From positions 756,537-820,536 of the forward strand of contig JAHBXB010000002.1 of assembly GCA_019636655.1 (NCBI GenBank): 64,000 nt of DNA, written 5' to 3'. Each line of letters starts with the position of its first letter. Within the stretch, counting starts at the first letter, position 1. A program made the position numbers and the translations under genes. The stretch is from Phycisphaeraceae bacterium (lineage in GTDB: Bacteria > Planctomycetota > Phycisphaerae > Phycisphaerales > UBA1924). The notes under the pieces are model-generated. The model was not told where the DNA came from and searched no databases. It saw nothing but the letters and a program-made list of their open reading frames with translations. This document shows positions 56,292-64,000 of this stretch, piece by piece.

Positions 56292-57200
56292 ATGAGTCCA
56301 TCCGGCATCAGGACAGGGCGGGCAACGGGCGAGGCGGCGACCGCCTTCCGCCGGCCGATCGCCCCCTGGCCGATCGAGCGGTACGAGATCCCCCACCCGG
56401 CCCTGCCGCCCGCCCTGGACGGGCTCACCGTGCTGCACCTCTCCGACCTGCACGCCCGGAGCCACCCGCACGCGAGGCTGCCGTTCACCTTCGGATCCCT
56501 GCTGGCGGCGATGTGCACGGTCACGGTCGACGTCGTCGCGCTGACCGGCGACTTCATGCACGCGCCGGGCCACGAGCGGGGCGCGATCAAGGCGCTGGAG
56601 CTCATCGCGGGGGTGCTGGCGGAGCGGCCGGCGCGGATCGGGGCGTACGGCGTGTTCGGCAACCACGACACCCCGGGGCTGATCCGCGAGGCGGTGCGGA
56701 TCGCGGGGATCACATGGCTGGCGAAGGCGGACCGGCCGCACCAGCCGCGGATCGTGGATGAGCCGAGCAACGGCCTGCGCGTGATCGGGCTGAACTGGCC
56801 GGAGGACACGGCCGGACTCGGGCTCCAACTCCAGGAGGGGCCGGCGCGGCCGGGGGTGTTCCCGCTCACGCTCGCGCACATGCCGACGACGATCGTCAGC
56901 GCGGCGCAGCTCGGACTGCCGCTGATCCTCGCCGGGCACACGCACGCCGGACAGGTAAGGCTGCACGCGCGGCACGCGCCCTACACCTCGTCGGACCTGC
57001 CGCCGGACAAGGCGTCGGGGGTGCTGCGGCTGCGGGAGACGCTCTGCTGCATCTCGCGCGGGCTGGGGGACTCGGTCTTCCCCGGGCTGCGGTTCAACTG
57101 TCGGCACCACGCGCCGCTGTACACGCTGCGGTCGGCGCCGCTGCCGGCGCTGGGCTTCGGCGCGGACCCGCGGTACATCTCGCAGGTCATTCCGTGGTAG
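56292..57200 (+). CDS. Metallophosphoesterase, YaeI-like
   Basis: The 302-aa product has the calcineurin-like motifs in order: LHLSDLHARSHPH (~residues 48-60), VALTGDFMHAPGHERGAIK, GVFGNHDTPGLI and ILAGHTHAGQVRLH. It lacks the N-terminal membrane or signal sequence of many YaeI proteins. Dinuclear-metal phosphoesterases of this type include UDP-diacylglucosamine-type and general phosphodiesterases; the substrate is not determinable. GGAGGGT precedes the ATG. The preceding 280-base gap contains a long C-rich tract near 56150-56200. The next gene, bioY, converges seven bases after its stop. Confidence 0.88.
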   Translation: MSPSGIRTGRATGEAATAFRRPIAPWPIERYEIPHPALPPALDGLTVLHLSDLHARSHPHARLPFTFGSLLAAMCTVTVDVVALTGDFMHAPGHERGAIKALELIAGVLAERPARIGAYGVFGNHDTPGLIREAVRIAGITWLAKADRPHQPRIVDEPSNGLRVIGLNWPEDTAGLGLQLQEGPARPGVFPLTLAHMPTTIVSAAQLGLPLILAGHTHAGQVRLHARHAPYTSSDLPPDKASGVLRLRETLCCISRGLGDSVFPGLRFNCRHHAPLYTLRSAPLPALGFGADPRYISQVIPW

Positions 57201-57207
57201 AGCTCGG

Positions 57208-57804
57208 TCAGTTCAGTCGCTGGCGCCAGGCGATGAGCCGGGCGCCAACGGCGATCGCGAGCGCGGCCTTGAGAACATCACCGACGGCGTAGGGCCAGAC
57301 CATCATCGCGGCGGCGTCCGCGAGGCTCATCCCGGCGACGGCCACGAGGCCCGCGAGGCCGAGCAGGTGGATCGTGGCGTGGGCCGCGACAACGCCCAGC
57401 GCGATCCGGCCCGTGCCGGCGCGGGGCGCCGAACCGATGACCGCGCCCATGACCATCGGCGCCGCGGCGAACCCGAGCAGGTAGCCCACCGTGGCGCCGG
57501 CGAAGACCTGCGCTCCGCCCGAAAGGTCGGCAAAGACGGGCAGCCCCGCCAGACCCGCAAGGAGGTACACCCCCATCGAGGCCGCTCCGAGGCGCGGACC
57601 AAGCGCGAGGCCGCAGAGCACCACGGCGAGCGTCTGGAGTGTGATGGGAACCGGCGAGCCGGGGACGGGGATCGCGACCTGCGCCGCCGCGGCGGTGAGG
57701 ACCGCGAAGAAGAGGACCGCGCCGAGGCGCCGGGCGGCCGGGGTGGAGAGGATCGTTGCTGCTGGTGATGCGGCGGTCGCGGTGTTGGGGTCGGTGGGGA
57801 TCAT
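57208..57804 (-). CDS. bioY: Biotin transporter BioY
   Basis: BioY is the substrate-binding membrane subunit of the biotin ECF transporter. The 198-aa product has about six membrane segments. Family landmarks include AVLFFAVLTAAAAQVAIPVPG, PVPITLQTLAVVLCGLALGP, VYLLAGLAGLPVFADLSGG and the TVGYLLGFAAAPMVMGAV motif. No bioM/bioN ATPase or biotin-synthesis genes are adjacent, so it may act alone or share energising subunits encoded elsewhere. CCGGAG is present about nine bases before the ATG at 57804. It is divergent from the esterase fusion gene. Confidence 0.9.
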   Translation of the reverse strand: MIPTDPNTATAASPAATILSTPAARRLGAVLFFAVLTAAAAQVAIPVPGSPVPITLQTLAVVLCGLALGPRLGAASMGVYLLAGLAGLPVFADLSGGAQVFAGATVGYLLGFAAAPMVMGAVIGSAPRAGTGRIALGVVAAHATIHLLGLAGLVAVAGMSLADAAAMMVWPYAVGDVLKAALAIAVGARLIAWRQRLN

Positions 57805-57902
57805 GGCAATGGACTCCGGGTCACGGCTGAGTGTTCGGCCGCATGGTACCCGATGATGGCAGGGTGCGACGCCCTGTACGATCCTTGCCGAAGGAGCGCC
57901 GT

Positions 57903-59357
57903 ATGCCCTTGGTGCTTGATCCTCCCACCCGAGCCTTCCTTGAGGCTCTCGCGGCGCTTCCACCCATCGAGCAAGTCTCTGTGGATTATGCCCGTGCCGG
58001 AACCCGCCTGGGGCAGGCGGGTGGGGCGCGTGCGCCGGCCGAGATCGCCGATCGCGTCATCCCTGCCGGGCCGCACGGAGAGTTGAAGATCCGCGTCATC
58101 CGTCCGGTTGGCGCCGTTGGGCCGCTGCCGGGCGTGGTGTATTTCCATGGCGGCGGGTGGGTTGTTGGGGATGCGGAGTCGTACGACCGCTTCGCACGGG
58201 AGATCGCCGTGGGCTCAGGCGCGGCGGTGGTCTTCGTGGACTACAAGCGGGCGCCCGAGGCTCGCTTCCCCGCGATCCACGAGGAGGCCTACGCCGCCGT
58301 GGAATGGGTCCGCGACAACGGGGCAGAGATCGGCGTGCGCGGCGACCGGCTGGCGCTGGCGGGTGACAGCGCCGGCGGGAACATCGCCGCGAGCGTGGCT
58401 CGCCTGTGCGGGATCAGGGCCGGGCCGCGGCTGCTCCTTCAGGTTTTGTTGTGCCCGAACACCAGCGCCTCGTTCGACTTTCCTTCGCACCGGGAGTTCG
58501 CGAAGGGACCGTTCGTAACTCGCGCGGCGATGGACTGGTTTCTCGACCATTACCAGCCGGATGTGTCCGCGCGGGCGGACCCCATCCTGTCGCCGCTGGA
58601 GTCGCCCCTCGCCGACCTGCGCGGCCTTGCGCCGGCGTTGGTGGTCACGGCGGAGTACGACGCGCTCCGCGACGAGGGGGAGGCGTACGCCCGCCGGCTC
58701 GTCGAGGCCGGTGTTCCGGTGACAGCGACCCGTTACCTGAGCACCATCCACACGTTCATGGTGGAGAACCAACTGGCCGGCACCACGCCGAGCCGCGCGG
58801 CGACGGAGCAGATCTGCTCGGCGTTGCGGGCCGCGCTGGCGGACGATCATGGCGCCCAGACCGCCACAGCGCCACGTCACGCCCCACTCGGATTCATGGC
58901 CAGCGATGCCGAGTTCCTGCGCGAGTTTGAGTCCCAGCGGTGGCCGCTGGAGAGGTGGCGACACCGCGACCACGTGCGGCTGGCGTATCTCTGCCTCCGC
59001 GCGGGAACGTTTGCGGCCGCCGCGGACCGGGTCCGATCAGGGATCAAGGCTCACAACGCGGCGCACGGCGTACCGGATGGGCCGGTATCGGGGTACCACG
59101 AGACGATGACGATCGCGTGGCTGCGGCTCGTCGAGGTGGCGTTGGCGGAGTACGGCCCCGAGGCCACCGCCGATGCGTTCTGCGACGCCCATCCGGAGCT
59201 GATGGAAAAGAAGTCCCTGCGGCTGTTCTATTCGCGGGACCTGTTCATGTCCGAGCAGGCCAAGCGGGAGTTCGTCGAGCCCGACCTGGCGCCGCTGCCC
59301 GTAGCGAGGGCCCTGAGGCGTGCTGCGCAGCACGATTCACGCGAGGGCGCCCGGTAG
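57903..59357 (+). CDS. HSL-type esterase fused to an additional C-terminal alpha-helical domain
   Basis: The 484-aa protein has a complete hormone-sensitive-lipase family esterase in residues ~1-325: VVYFHGGGWVVGD (79-91), VDYKRAPEARFPA, nucleophile Ser156 in LALAGDSAGGNIAAS, Asp near VTAEYDALRDEG, and His near STIHTFM. A second, helical domain of ~130 residues follows (FLREFESQRWPLERWRHRD, HVRLAYLCLRAGTFAAAADR, GYHETMTIAWLRLVEVALAE). It resembles proteins usually encoded alone, with conserved WxHxDHV and YHET motifs. GAAGGAG precedes the ATG. The downstream TetR gene converges one base after the stop. The role of the C-terminal domain is unknown. Confidence 0.85.
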   Translation: MPLVLDPPTRAFLEALAALPPIEQVSVDYARAGTRLGQAGGARAPAEIADRVIPAGPHGELKIRVIRPVGAVGPLPGVVYFHGGGWVVGDAESYDRFAREIAVGSGAAVVFVDYKRAPEARFPAIHEEAYAAVEWVRDNGAEIGVRGDRLALAGDSAGGNIAASVARLCGIRAGPRLLLQVLLCPNTSASFDFPSHREFAKGPFVTRAAMDWFLDHYQPDVSARADPILSPLESPLADLRGLAPALVVTAEYDALRDEGEAYARRLVEAGVPVTATRYLSTIHTFMVENQLAGTTPSRAATEQICSALRAALADDHGAQTATAPRHAPLGFMASDAEFLREFESQRWPLERWRHRDHVRLAYLCLRAGTFAAAADRVRSGIKAHNAAHGVPDGPVSGYHETMTIAWLRLVEVALAEYGPEATADAFCDAHPELMEKKSLRLFYSRDLFMSEQAKREFVEPDLAPLPVARALRRAAQHDSREGAR

Positions 59358-59358
59358 A

Positions 59359-59994
59359 TCAGGCCCCGGCGCCGGCCTGCTGCATCCGCGGCATGTGCCG
59401 CCCGATCAGGTCGAGCACGGTTGGCCGCACCATGCGGGCCGCATCGTCGCGATCGTGGACCTGGCGGAGCACCAGCGTCCCCTCGACCAGGATGGTGAAC
59501 TGATCGGCGAACGTATCGGGGTCCGTGGCTCCGGCCCGCGTGGCGAGTTCGCGGAAGTGGTCCCGGCTCTTGCGCTTGTGTTCGGCGGCGGCGCGGTGGA
59601 TGGGATCGCGGGGATCGGAGAACTCCGCCGCGGCATTGATGAACATGCAGCCGCGGAACTCGGCGTCGTTGAACCAGGTGTCGAGCACATCGAAGAACGC
59701 GACCAGCTGGGCCCGCGGATCATCGCCGGCGAGCAGCCGGACGGCCCGGTCCCACGCCTGCTTCTCCCAGGCGTCGCGGGTCTCGACGCAGGCGAGAACG
59801 AAGTCGTCCTTCCCTTCGAAGTGCTTGTAGAACGTCGTCTTCGTCACGCCGGCGTGCTCGATGACCCGGTCCAGGCCGATGGCCTGGAAGCCGTGGCGGT
59901 AGAACAGGTCGATGCCGGCGGCGACGAGACGGTCGCGCCCGGTCTGCGGCGGGGGCGGGTTCCCGAAGAGTTCACTGACCGACTTGGGCTTCAT
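59359..59994 (-). CDS. TetR/AcrR family transcriptional regulator
   Basis: The 211-aa protein has the TetR DNA-binding N-terminus TGRDRLVAAGIDLFYRHGF (~residues 18-36), the recognition helices AIGLDRVIEHAGVTKTTFYK HFEGKDDF (~38-65), and a helical ligand domain with FFDVLDTWFNDAEFRGCMF. The Cys in that segment is near the ligand cavity. It is divergent from the second OsmC gene, with two GGTGCACC palindromes between them, so self-regulation and control of the OsmC gene are likely. The esterase fusion gene converges on it one base away. Confidence 0.92.
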   Translation of the reverse strand: MKPKSVSELFGNPPPPQTGRDRLVAAGIDLFYRHGFQAIGLDRVIEHAGVTKTTFYKHFEGKDDFVLACVETRDAWEKQAWDRAVRLLAGDDPRAQLVAFFDVLDTWFNDAEFRGCMFINAAAEFSDPRDPIHRAAAEHKRKSRDHFRELATRAGATDPDTFADQFTILVEGTLVLRQVHDRDDAARMVRPTVLDLIGRHMPRMQQAGAGA

Positions 59995-60019
59995 GCATGC
60001 TGCTCCGCGGCGGAGGGCG

Positions 60020-60058
60020 GGTGCACCTCGAGTACACCGGGGGTGCACCGCAAGTCAA
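60020..60058. promoter_or_regulatory. Candidate TetR operator and promoter between the TetR and OsmC genes
   Basis: Two perfect 8-bp palindromes GGTGCACC (60020-60027 and 60042-60049) are 22 bases apart, about two helical turns. On the minus strand TTGACT (60058-60053) could serve as -35 for the TetR gene, with the second palindrome in its spacer. Spacing and symmetry suit TetR dimers bound side by side. The sites are inferred. Confidence 0.5.
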
Positions 60059-60143
60059 CTGTTCGCGTGTTCCGACGAGGGCATCATAAACCCGTGCGAG
60101 CCAACGGGGCTCGCCGAGCACCGGATTCTCAAGGAGAACTCTC

Positions 60144-60734
60144 ATGTCGACTCTCACTACTCGTTCCAAGCCCACGCCCGCCGCGTCGTCCTCCGTCGTC
60201 AACGGCATCGACGTGGCGCACCTGCAGGCCTCGATCGAGGCGATCAAGGCCGAGCCAGCCAAGGGCAAGACCACGTGGCACATCAACAGCTCCTGGGTCG
60301 GGGGCACGAGGACGGACCACCACGTCAAGGGCTTCAGCATCGGCGGCGACTTTGTCGAAAGGGCGTTCGTCATCAACATCGACGAGCCGCGCGAGCTGGA
60401 GGGGACCAACCGGTTCGCCAACCCGCAGGAGCACCTGCTGGCCGCGCTCAACGCGTGCATGATGGTCGGATACTCCGCCGTCGCCGCGCTGATGGGGATC
60501 ACGCTCACCAAGCTGGAGGTGGAAACCACGGGGGACATCGATCTCCGTGGTTTCCTCGGGATCAGCGACCGCGTCGCGCCGGGGTACGTCGAACTGGACC
60601 AGGTGGTGCGGATCGCGGGGAACGCCACCGCCGAACAGTTCACACGGCTGCACGAGATCGTGCGGTCGACGAGCCCGAACTTCTTCAACATCACGCGGGC
60701 GATCCCGACGAACTCGCGGATGATCGTTGAGTGA
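60144..60734 (+). CDS. OsmC family protein
   Basis: The 196-aa protein has a ~50-residue N-terminal extension before the OsmC-like domain. The domain includes TWHINSSWVGGTRTDHHVKG, NRFANPQEHLLAALNACMMV with the conserved Cys (~residue 106), and LRGFLGISDRVAPGYVELD. The usual second (resolving) Cys is not visible, so a simple Ohr-type disulfide cycle is doubtful. Homologues of this larger subgroup are found beside TetR regulators. It is divergent from such a regulator here. A long hairpin follows the stop. Confidence 0.85.
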   Translation: MSTLTTRSKPTPAASSSVVNGIDVAHLQASIEAIKAEPAKGKTTWHINSSWVGGTRTDHHVKGFSIGGDFVERAFVINIDEPRELEGTNRFANPQEHLLAALNACMMVGYSAVAALMGITLTKLEVETTGDIDLRGFLGISDRVAPGYVELDQVVRIAGNATAEQFTRLHEIVRSTSPNFFNITRAIPTNSRMIVE

Positions 60735-60766
60735 GATCACGCGGGGTGCGCGGGCATCCCTCGATG

Positions 60767-60804
60767 GGCAGGCCGTCGTGCGTGTATCCGCACGGCGGCC
60801 TGTC
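60767..60804. terminator. Bidirectional-looking hairpin between convergent OsmC and GNAT genes
   Basis: Sixteen base pairs (60767-60782 with 60789-60804, two G-T pairs) surround a 6-base loop. The hairpin lies 33 bases after the OsmC stop and 24 bases before the GNAT stop. There is no strong T-run on either strand (GTTT on the plus side), so termination is likely but not certain. Confidence 0.55.
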
Positions 60805-60827
60805 CGTTTCCGGTTCGCACGGTGCGG

Positions 60828-61310
60828 TCACAGGTCCCGGTGCATCACGTGCAGGTCCACCAGCCGGCCGTCGGCGTGCCGGAACGCGCGCGGCAGCGTG
60901 CCGATGATCGTGAAACCCAGCCCCTGCCAGAGCGCCACGGCATGCGTGTTGGTACCGACCACCGCGTTGAACTGCATCGCGGCAAAGCCGAGGCGCCGGG
61001 CTTCCGCCAGCGAGTGCTCCCCCAGGCGCCGGCCCAGGCCGAGCCCACGCGAGTCGGGAGCGACCATGTACGCGGCGTTGGCGGTGTGCGAGCCGCGGCC
61101 GGGCTGGTTCGGCCGCAGCACATAGCCGCCGACCACGCGGCCGTCGTGCACGGCGACGTACGCAGCCGTGAACGCGGCGAGATAGCCCGCAAAGTCGGAT
61201 GCGGAGAGCGGCGCGTCGTAGACAAACGCGTCGCCGCGATCGACGATGTGGTTGAAGATCGCCCGCAGCGGCTCACGATCGGAGTCGAGATAAGGGCGGA
61301 TCTCGATCAT
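60828..61310 (-). CDS. GNAT family N-acetyltransferase (PhnO/MddA-like layout)
   Basis: The 160-aa product begins IEIRPYLDSDREPLRAIFNH and has the acetyl-CoA site AAYMVAPDSRGLGLGRRLGE (~residues 79-98). AMQFNAVVGTNTHAVALWQG and GFTIIGTLPRAFRH follow; these are characteristic of the L-amino acid/methionine sulfone acetyltransferase-like group. The FVYDAPLSASDFAGYLAAF segment supports that group. The substrate is unassigned. It follows the feoB operon direction but is separated from the small membrane ORF by 28 bases, so co-transcription is possible. Confidence 0.88.
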   Translation of the reverse strand: MIEIRPYLDSDREPLRAIFNHIVDRGDAFVYDAPLSASDFAGYLAAFTAAYVAVHDGRVVGGYVLRPNQPGRGSHTANAAYMVAPDSRGLGLGRRLGEHSLAEARRLGFAAMQFNAVVGTNTHAVALWQGLGFTIIGTLPRAFRHADGRLVDLHVMHRDL

Positions 61311-61338
61311 CGGCGAAAGGGTACGGGGCCGCGCGGGC

Positions 61339-61635
61339 TCAGCCGGGAACTTCGGGGCCGCGGCCGCCCTTCTCGACGGCCCGGCCGCCGACGGTCAGCG
61401 TCGCGCGGCGCTCGCCGCGGCGCCGCCTGAGGCGCTTGCTCAGCCACGGAACGGGGATCACCTCGCGGAACAGCCACCAGAGAGCCACGCCAAAGACCGC
61501 GGTGGCGGCCCAGAACTGCCAATCGCCGACCGGGAGCCAGAACCCCCTTGTGGGGGGCGGCGCGGCGGACAGGCTAAGGCACAGCGAACACAGCACACCG
61601 GCTCCCGGGGTTACCCCTCCCGCCGCAGCGTTCAT
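61339..61635 (-). CDS. Small membrane protein downstream of feoB
   Basis: The 98-aa product has a hydrophobic start (VLCSLCLSLSAAPPP), a main membrane segment (WQFWAATAVFGVALWWLF) and a basic C-terminus (SKRLRRRRGERRATL). It begins 10 bases after feoB and is probably co-transcribed with it. Small membrane ORFs often follow feoB and some (FeoC or analogues) assist the transporter, but no FeoC-like winged helix or Fe-S motif is visible here. The function is unknown. Confidence 0.5.
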   Translation of the reverse strand: MNAAAGGVTPGAGVLCSLCLSLSAAPPPTRGFWLPVGDWQFWAATAVFGVALWWLFREVIPVPWLSKRLRRRRGERRATLTVGGRAVEKGGRGPEVPG

Positions 61636-61645
61636 CCCTCGCGCC

Positions 61646-63754
61646 TCACGACGCGACCCAGAACGCTATCAGCGCCGCCGCGTACGCGACCGCGCTCATC
61701 CAGGCCAACTGCAGCCACGCCCACCTGGCCCCTCCCGCCTCCTTGGCGGTGACGGCCAGCGTCGGGAGGCACTGCATCGCGAGGACGTAGAAGACCAGCA
61801 ACGACCACGCGGTGGGCTTGTTGAAGATCGCTCCGCCGTCGTCCCGCCTGGCCTGCGCAACCTGTTCGAGCACGCCCTCGTCCTCCGGCTCGTCGCGGCC
61901 GGTGGTGACCACCGCCATCGTCGACACGAAGACCTCCCGCGCGGCGAACGACGAGAGGACGCCGATCGTGAGTTGCCAGTCGAACCCCAACGGGCGGAAG
62001 ACCGGCTCGAGGGCCCGGCCGGCCATGCCCGCAAAGGAGTTGGCCCGGGCGTGGCGGTGCTCGATGCTGTCGGCCTGCGCCAGGAGTTCGGCGGCCTCGG
62101 CCTCGCCGGCTTCCCCGGCGGAGGAATGCTCGACCAGGGCGGCGCGGGCCCGGAGGTCCACGGACTCCTGCGGCGGGGGGACGTGCGGGTAGGCGCTGAG
62201 CCACCAGAGCACGATGCAGATGACCAGGATGTTTGTGCCCGCGTTCCTCACGAAGACCATGGCGCGGTCGTAGGTGGTGATCGCCGCGGTCCGCAGGCTG
62301 GGCCGCTTGTAGGAGGGAAGTTCCAGGGCCATGGCGCGACTGGCACCCTTGAGGATCGTCCGGCGGGCCAGCAGCGCCGAGCCCACGCCCGCGGCGATGC
62401 CCAGCGCGTAGCACCCGACGAACGCGAGCGCCCCCCGCACGGGCTGGTCGCGGAAGAGGATGGAGATGAGCAGCACGTAGACGGGCAGGCGTGCCGAGCA
62501 GGTCATGAAGGGGGCGACGAGGATCGTCGCGAGCCGCTCCCGGCGATCGGGGATCGTGCGCGTCGCCATGATCCCGGGCAGGGCGCACGCGTGGCTGGAG
62601 AGCAGCGGCACGAAGGAGTGGCCCGGGAGGCCGAAGGGGCGCAGCACGCGGTCCATGACGAACGCCGCGCGGGCGAGGTAGCCAGTGTCCTCCAGCAGTG
62701 CGATGAGGAAGAAGAGCAGGCAGATCTGCGGCAGGAAGATCACGGTGGCGCCGACGCCGCGGACGATCCCGTCGGCGAGCAGTTCCCGCAGCACGCCGCC
62801 GGGGATCACGCGCTTGAGCCAGTCGCCCAGGCCGGTAAAGAGCCAGTCGATGCCGTCCATCGGGTACTTGGCGAGGGCGAAGAGGGCGTAGAACACCACG
62901 CCCATGATCAGCGCGAACGCGATCGACCCGAGCACCGGGTGGGTGAACGCGCGGTCCATCCGGTCCGAGAGGCTCTCGGCGCTCGCAGACCGCTGCTCGC
63001 CCGCGGGGAGCGTCGCCGCGGCGATGAAGGCGCGGTCGGCCCACTCGCGCAGGGCGGCGTCATTGGCCCCGGGGGTGATGTTGGGGATCCGGGCGCGGGC
63101 GAGCGCGGCGCGGAGATCGCCCAGGCCCTCGCCGGTGCGGGCCGAGACGTTGACCACCTCGCATCCCACGGCCTCGCCGAGCCGGGCCGGGTCGATCCGA
63201 AGACCCTGGCGGTGGGCGAGGTCGATCATGTTCACCGCGACGACCGTCGGCAGGCGGCGGCGGAGCACCTCGCCCACGAGCAGCAGGTTGCGGGCCAGGT
63301 TCGTCGCATCGATGACGACGCAGATCGCCTCCGGCGGCGCCGCGCGATCGCCCTTGGCGGCCGCCGCGCCCGCGAGGACATCGCGACAGAGCGTGGATTC
63401 GAGTTGCTCCAACTCCAGCGAGTAGACGCCGGGGAGATCGATCAGCGCGGCGTCGTGCGCGGCGGAGGGAGCCTGCCGCGGCGAAGGGTCGCAGCAGTCC
63501 GGCGACGAGGTGTCGTGCTCGATCGGATCCGACGGCGCGGGCATCGCGCGGCCGCTCCCGATCGACAGCCGCCCGAAGCGGGCCTCGACGGTCGTGCCCG
63601 GGAAGTTCGCCGTGCGGTGCCGGAGCCCGGTCAGGCGGTTGAAGAGCGTGGTCTTGCCGGTGTTGGGATTGCCGACGAGCGCGATGCGCTGCAGGCCCGT
63701 GCGGCCGGTCAGGGGATCGACGCGGGCGGGAGTGGCTGAGCCGGCTTGAGTCAT
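61646..63754 (-). CDS. feoB: Ferrous iron transport protein B
   Basis: FeoB imports Fe2+ using a GTPase domain fused to a membrane permease. The 702-aa protein has G1 ALVGNPNTGKTTLFN (residues 25-39), G2 FPGTTVEARFG, G3 ALIDLPGVYSLELEQ and G4 VVAVNMIDLA, followed by the permease with Gate motifs (for example LSSHACALPGIMATRTIPD and FMTCSARLPVYVLLIS). Between G2 and G3 lies a ~35-residue insertion containing adjacent cysteines (SSPDCCDPS) that is not typical. A charged insertion of ~60 residues occurs before the last membrane helices. feoA precedes it across a 63-base gap. Confidence 0.94.
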   Translation of the reverse strand: MTQAGSATPARVDPLTGRTGLQRIALVGNPNTGKTTLFNRLTGLRHRTANFPGTTVEARFGRLSIGSGRAMPAPSDPIEHDTSSPDCCDPSPRQAPSAAHDAALIDLPGVYSLELEQLESTLCRDVLAGAAAAKGDRAAPPEAICVVIDATNLARNLLLVGEVLRRRLPTVVAVNMIDLAHRQGLRIDPARLGEAVGCEVVNVSARTGEGLGDLRAALARARIPNITPGANDAALREWADRAFIAAATLPAGEQRSASAESLSDRMDRAFTHPVLGSIAFALIMGVVFYALFALAKYPMDGIDWLFTGLGDWLKRVIPGGVLRELLADGIVRGVGATVIFLPQICLLFFLIALLEDTGYLARAAFVMDRVLRPFGLPGHSFVPLLSSHACALPGIMATRTIPDRRERLATILVAPFMTCSARLPVYVLLISILFRDQPVRGALAFVGCYALGIAAGVGSALLARRTILKGASRAMALELPSYKRPSLRTAAITTYDRAMVFVRNAGTNILVICIVLWWLSAYPHVPPPQESVDLRARAALVEHSSAGEAGEAEAAELLAQADSIEHRHARANSFAGMAGRALEPVFRPLGFDWQLTIGVLSSFAAREVFVSTMAVVTTGRDEPEDEGVLEQVAQARRDDGGAIFNKPTAWSLLVFYVLAMQCLPTLAVTAKEAGGARWAWLQLAWMSAVAYAAALIAFWVAS

Positions 63755-63817
63755 GGTGGGTCAGTGACGGCCGAGCGTCGGGGGCGAGTGCCCCGCGTGG
63801 CCGCGGGCCGGGCCGGT

Positions 63818-64000
63818 TCAGGCATCGAGGAGCACGATGATCCGCTCGGCCAGCGGGCGGGCCAGGCCAATCCGGCCTCCCCCCCACAGGTCGCGGAGGG
63901 TTCCTCCCTCGCCGTCCGCCGCGTGCTCGCGGCAAACGCAGCCGAGGGCGACAATGCACGGCTGCCCGGCGCGGCAGAGCCGGATGCGGGCGGCGATCCC
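63818..64000 (-). CDS. feoA: FeoA-like SH3 protein, C-terminal part (5' end outside window)
   Basis: The open frame from the window edge encodes 60 residues ending RPLAERIIVLLDA before TGA. The pattern RIRLCRAGQPCIVALG, a ~28-residue variable Cys/Gly-rich section and GRIGLARPLAERIIV fits the second half of FeoA. FeoA is a small cytoplasmic SH3-fold protein that works with FeoB. The variable section (CVCREHAADGEGGTLRD) is longer than usual. Its place directly before feoB on the same strand supports the call. The start is not in the window. Confidence 0.6.
   Translation of the reverse strand, partial: GIAARIRLCRAGQPCIVALGCVCREHAADGEGGTLRDLWGGGRIGLARPLAERIIVLLDA

Overview
The window looks like chromosomal DNA of a GC-rich planctomycete, most likely of the Phycisphaerae. 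Three features point there. Two secreted proteins end in GC-type dockerin modules (the proteins at the left edge and at 26.3-27.5 kb). Two giant tandem paralogs carry the N-terminal LEPR-XLL export motif (34.4-41.4 kb). Small membrane proteins with a CxxC...CPECG zinc ribbon recur several times. Most of the window is ordinary housekeeping sequence in short operons. I see no rRNA, tRNA, CRISPR array, transposase or integrase.

Layout. 0-4.2 kb: end of a dockerin-bearing di-haem peroxidase, surE, an HDOD signalling protein and zinc-ribbon membrane proteins. 4.2-11.1 kb: a four-gene nonulosonic-acid operon on the minus strand (maf fusion, neuA, neuB, neuC). Its cistrons overlap by ATGA or are closely packed. 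It probably makes a CMP-activated sialic/legionaminic-type sugar and transfers it to flagellin. 11.4-18.2 kb: small hypothetical proteins, a phosphohexomutase, a DUF3592 protein, uvrC, a GNAT enzyme and another zinc-ribbon protein. 18.2-20.4 kb: a repeat-rich, lower-GC island with several palindromes. 20.4-34.4 kb: folP, thioredoxin, a Gfo/Idh/MocA oxidoreductase, an S1-domain protein with a clear terminator, a LOG protein, a dockerin esterase, a GAF membrane protein, miaA and topA. 34.4-41.4 kb: the two FG-GAP/LEPR-XLL paralogs. 41.5-47.3 kb: an orphan DNA methyltransferase, folC, dapA, GNAT, DinB and pdxJ.

47.3-51.9 kb is the most unusual region. A CI/LexA-like S24 repressor is divergent from a three-gene operon encoding a helix-turn-helix protein, an ABC ATPase fused to a GNAT domain, and a terminase large-subunit-like packaging ATPase/nuclease. 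Two interleaved divergent promoters sit between them, as in a phage switch. No capsid, portal, tail or integrase gene is nearby, so this is either a phage remnant or a free-standing DNA-processing module.

51.9-64 kb: two OsmC proteins, a Ser/Thr kinase with TPRs that converges on a HTH-membrane protein, a metallophosphoesterase, bioY, an esterase fused to an extra C-terminal domain, a TetR regulator divergent from the second OsmC gene, a GNAT enzyme, and a ferrous-iron operon (feoA cut by the window edge, feoB, a small membrane ORF).

By eye, the plus strand is C-rich from 0 to about 18.3 kb, G-rich to about 43 kb, C-rich to about 56.3 kb and G-rich afterwards, largely regardless of gene direction. 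All functional calls rest on reading the sequence and remembering protein families. No database search was run.
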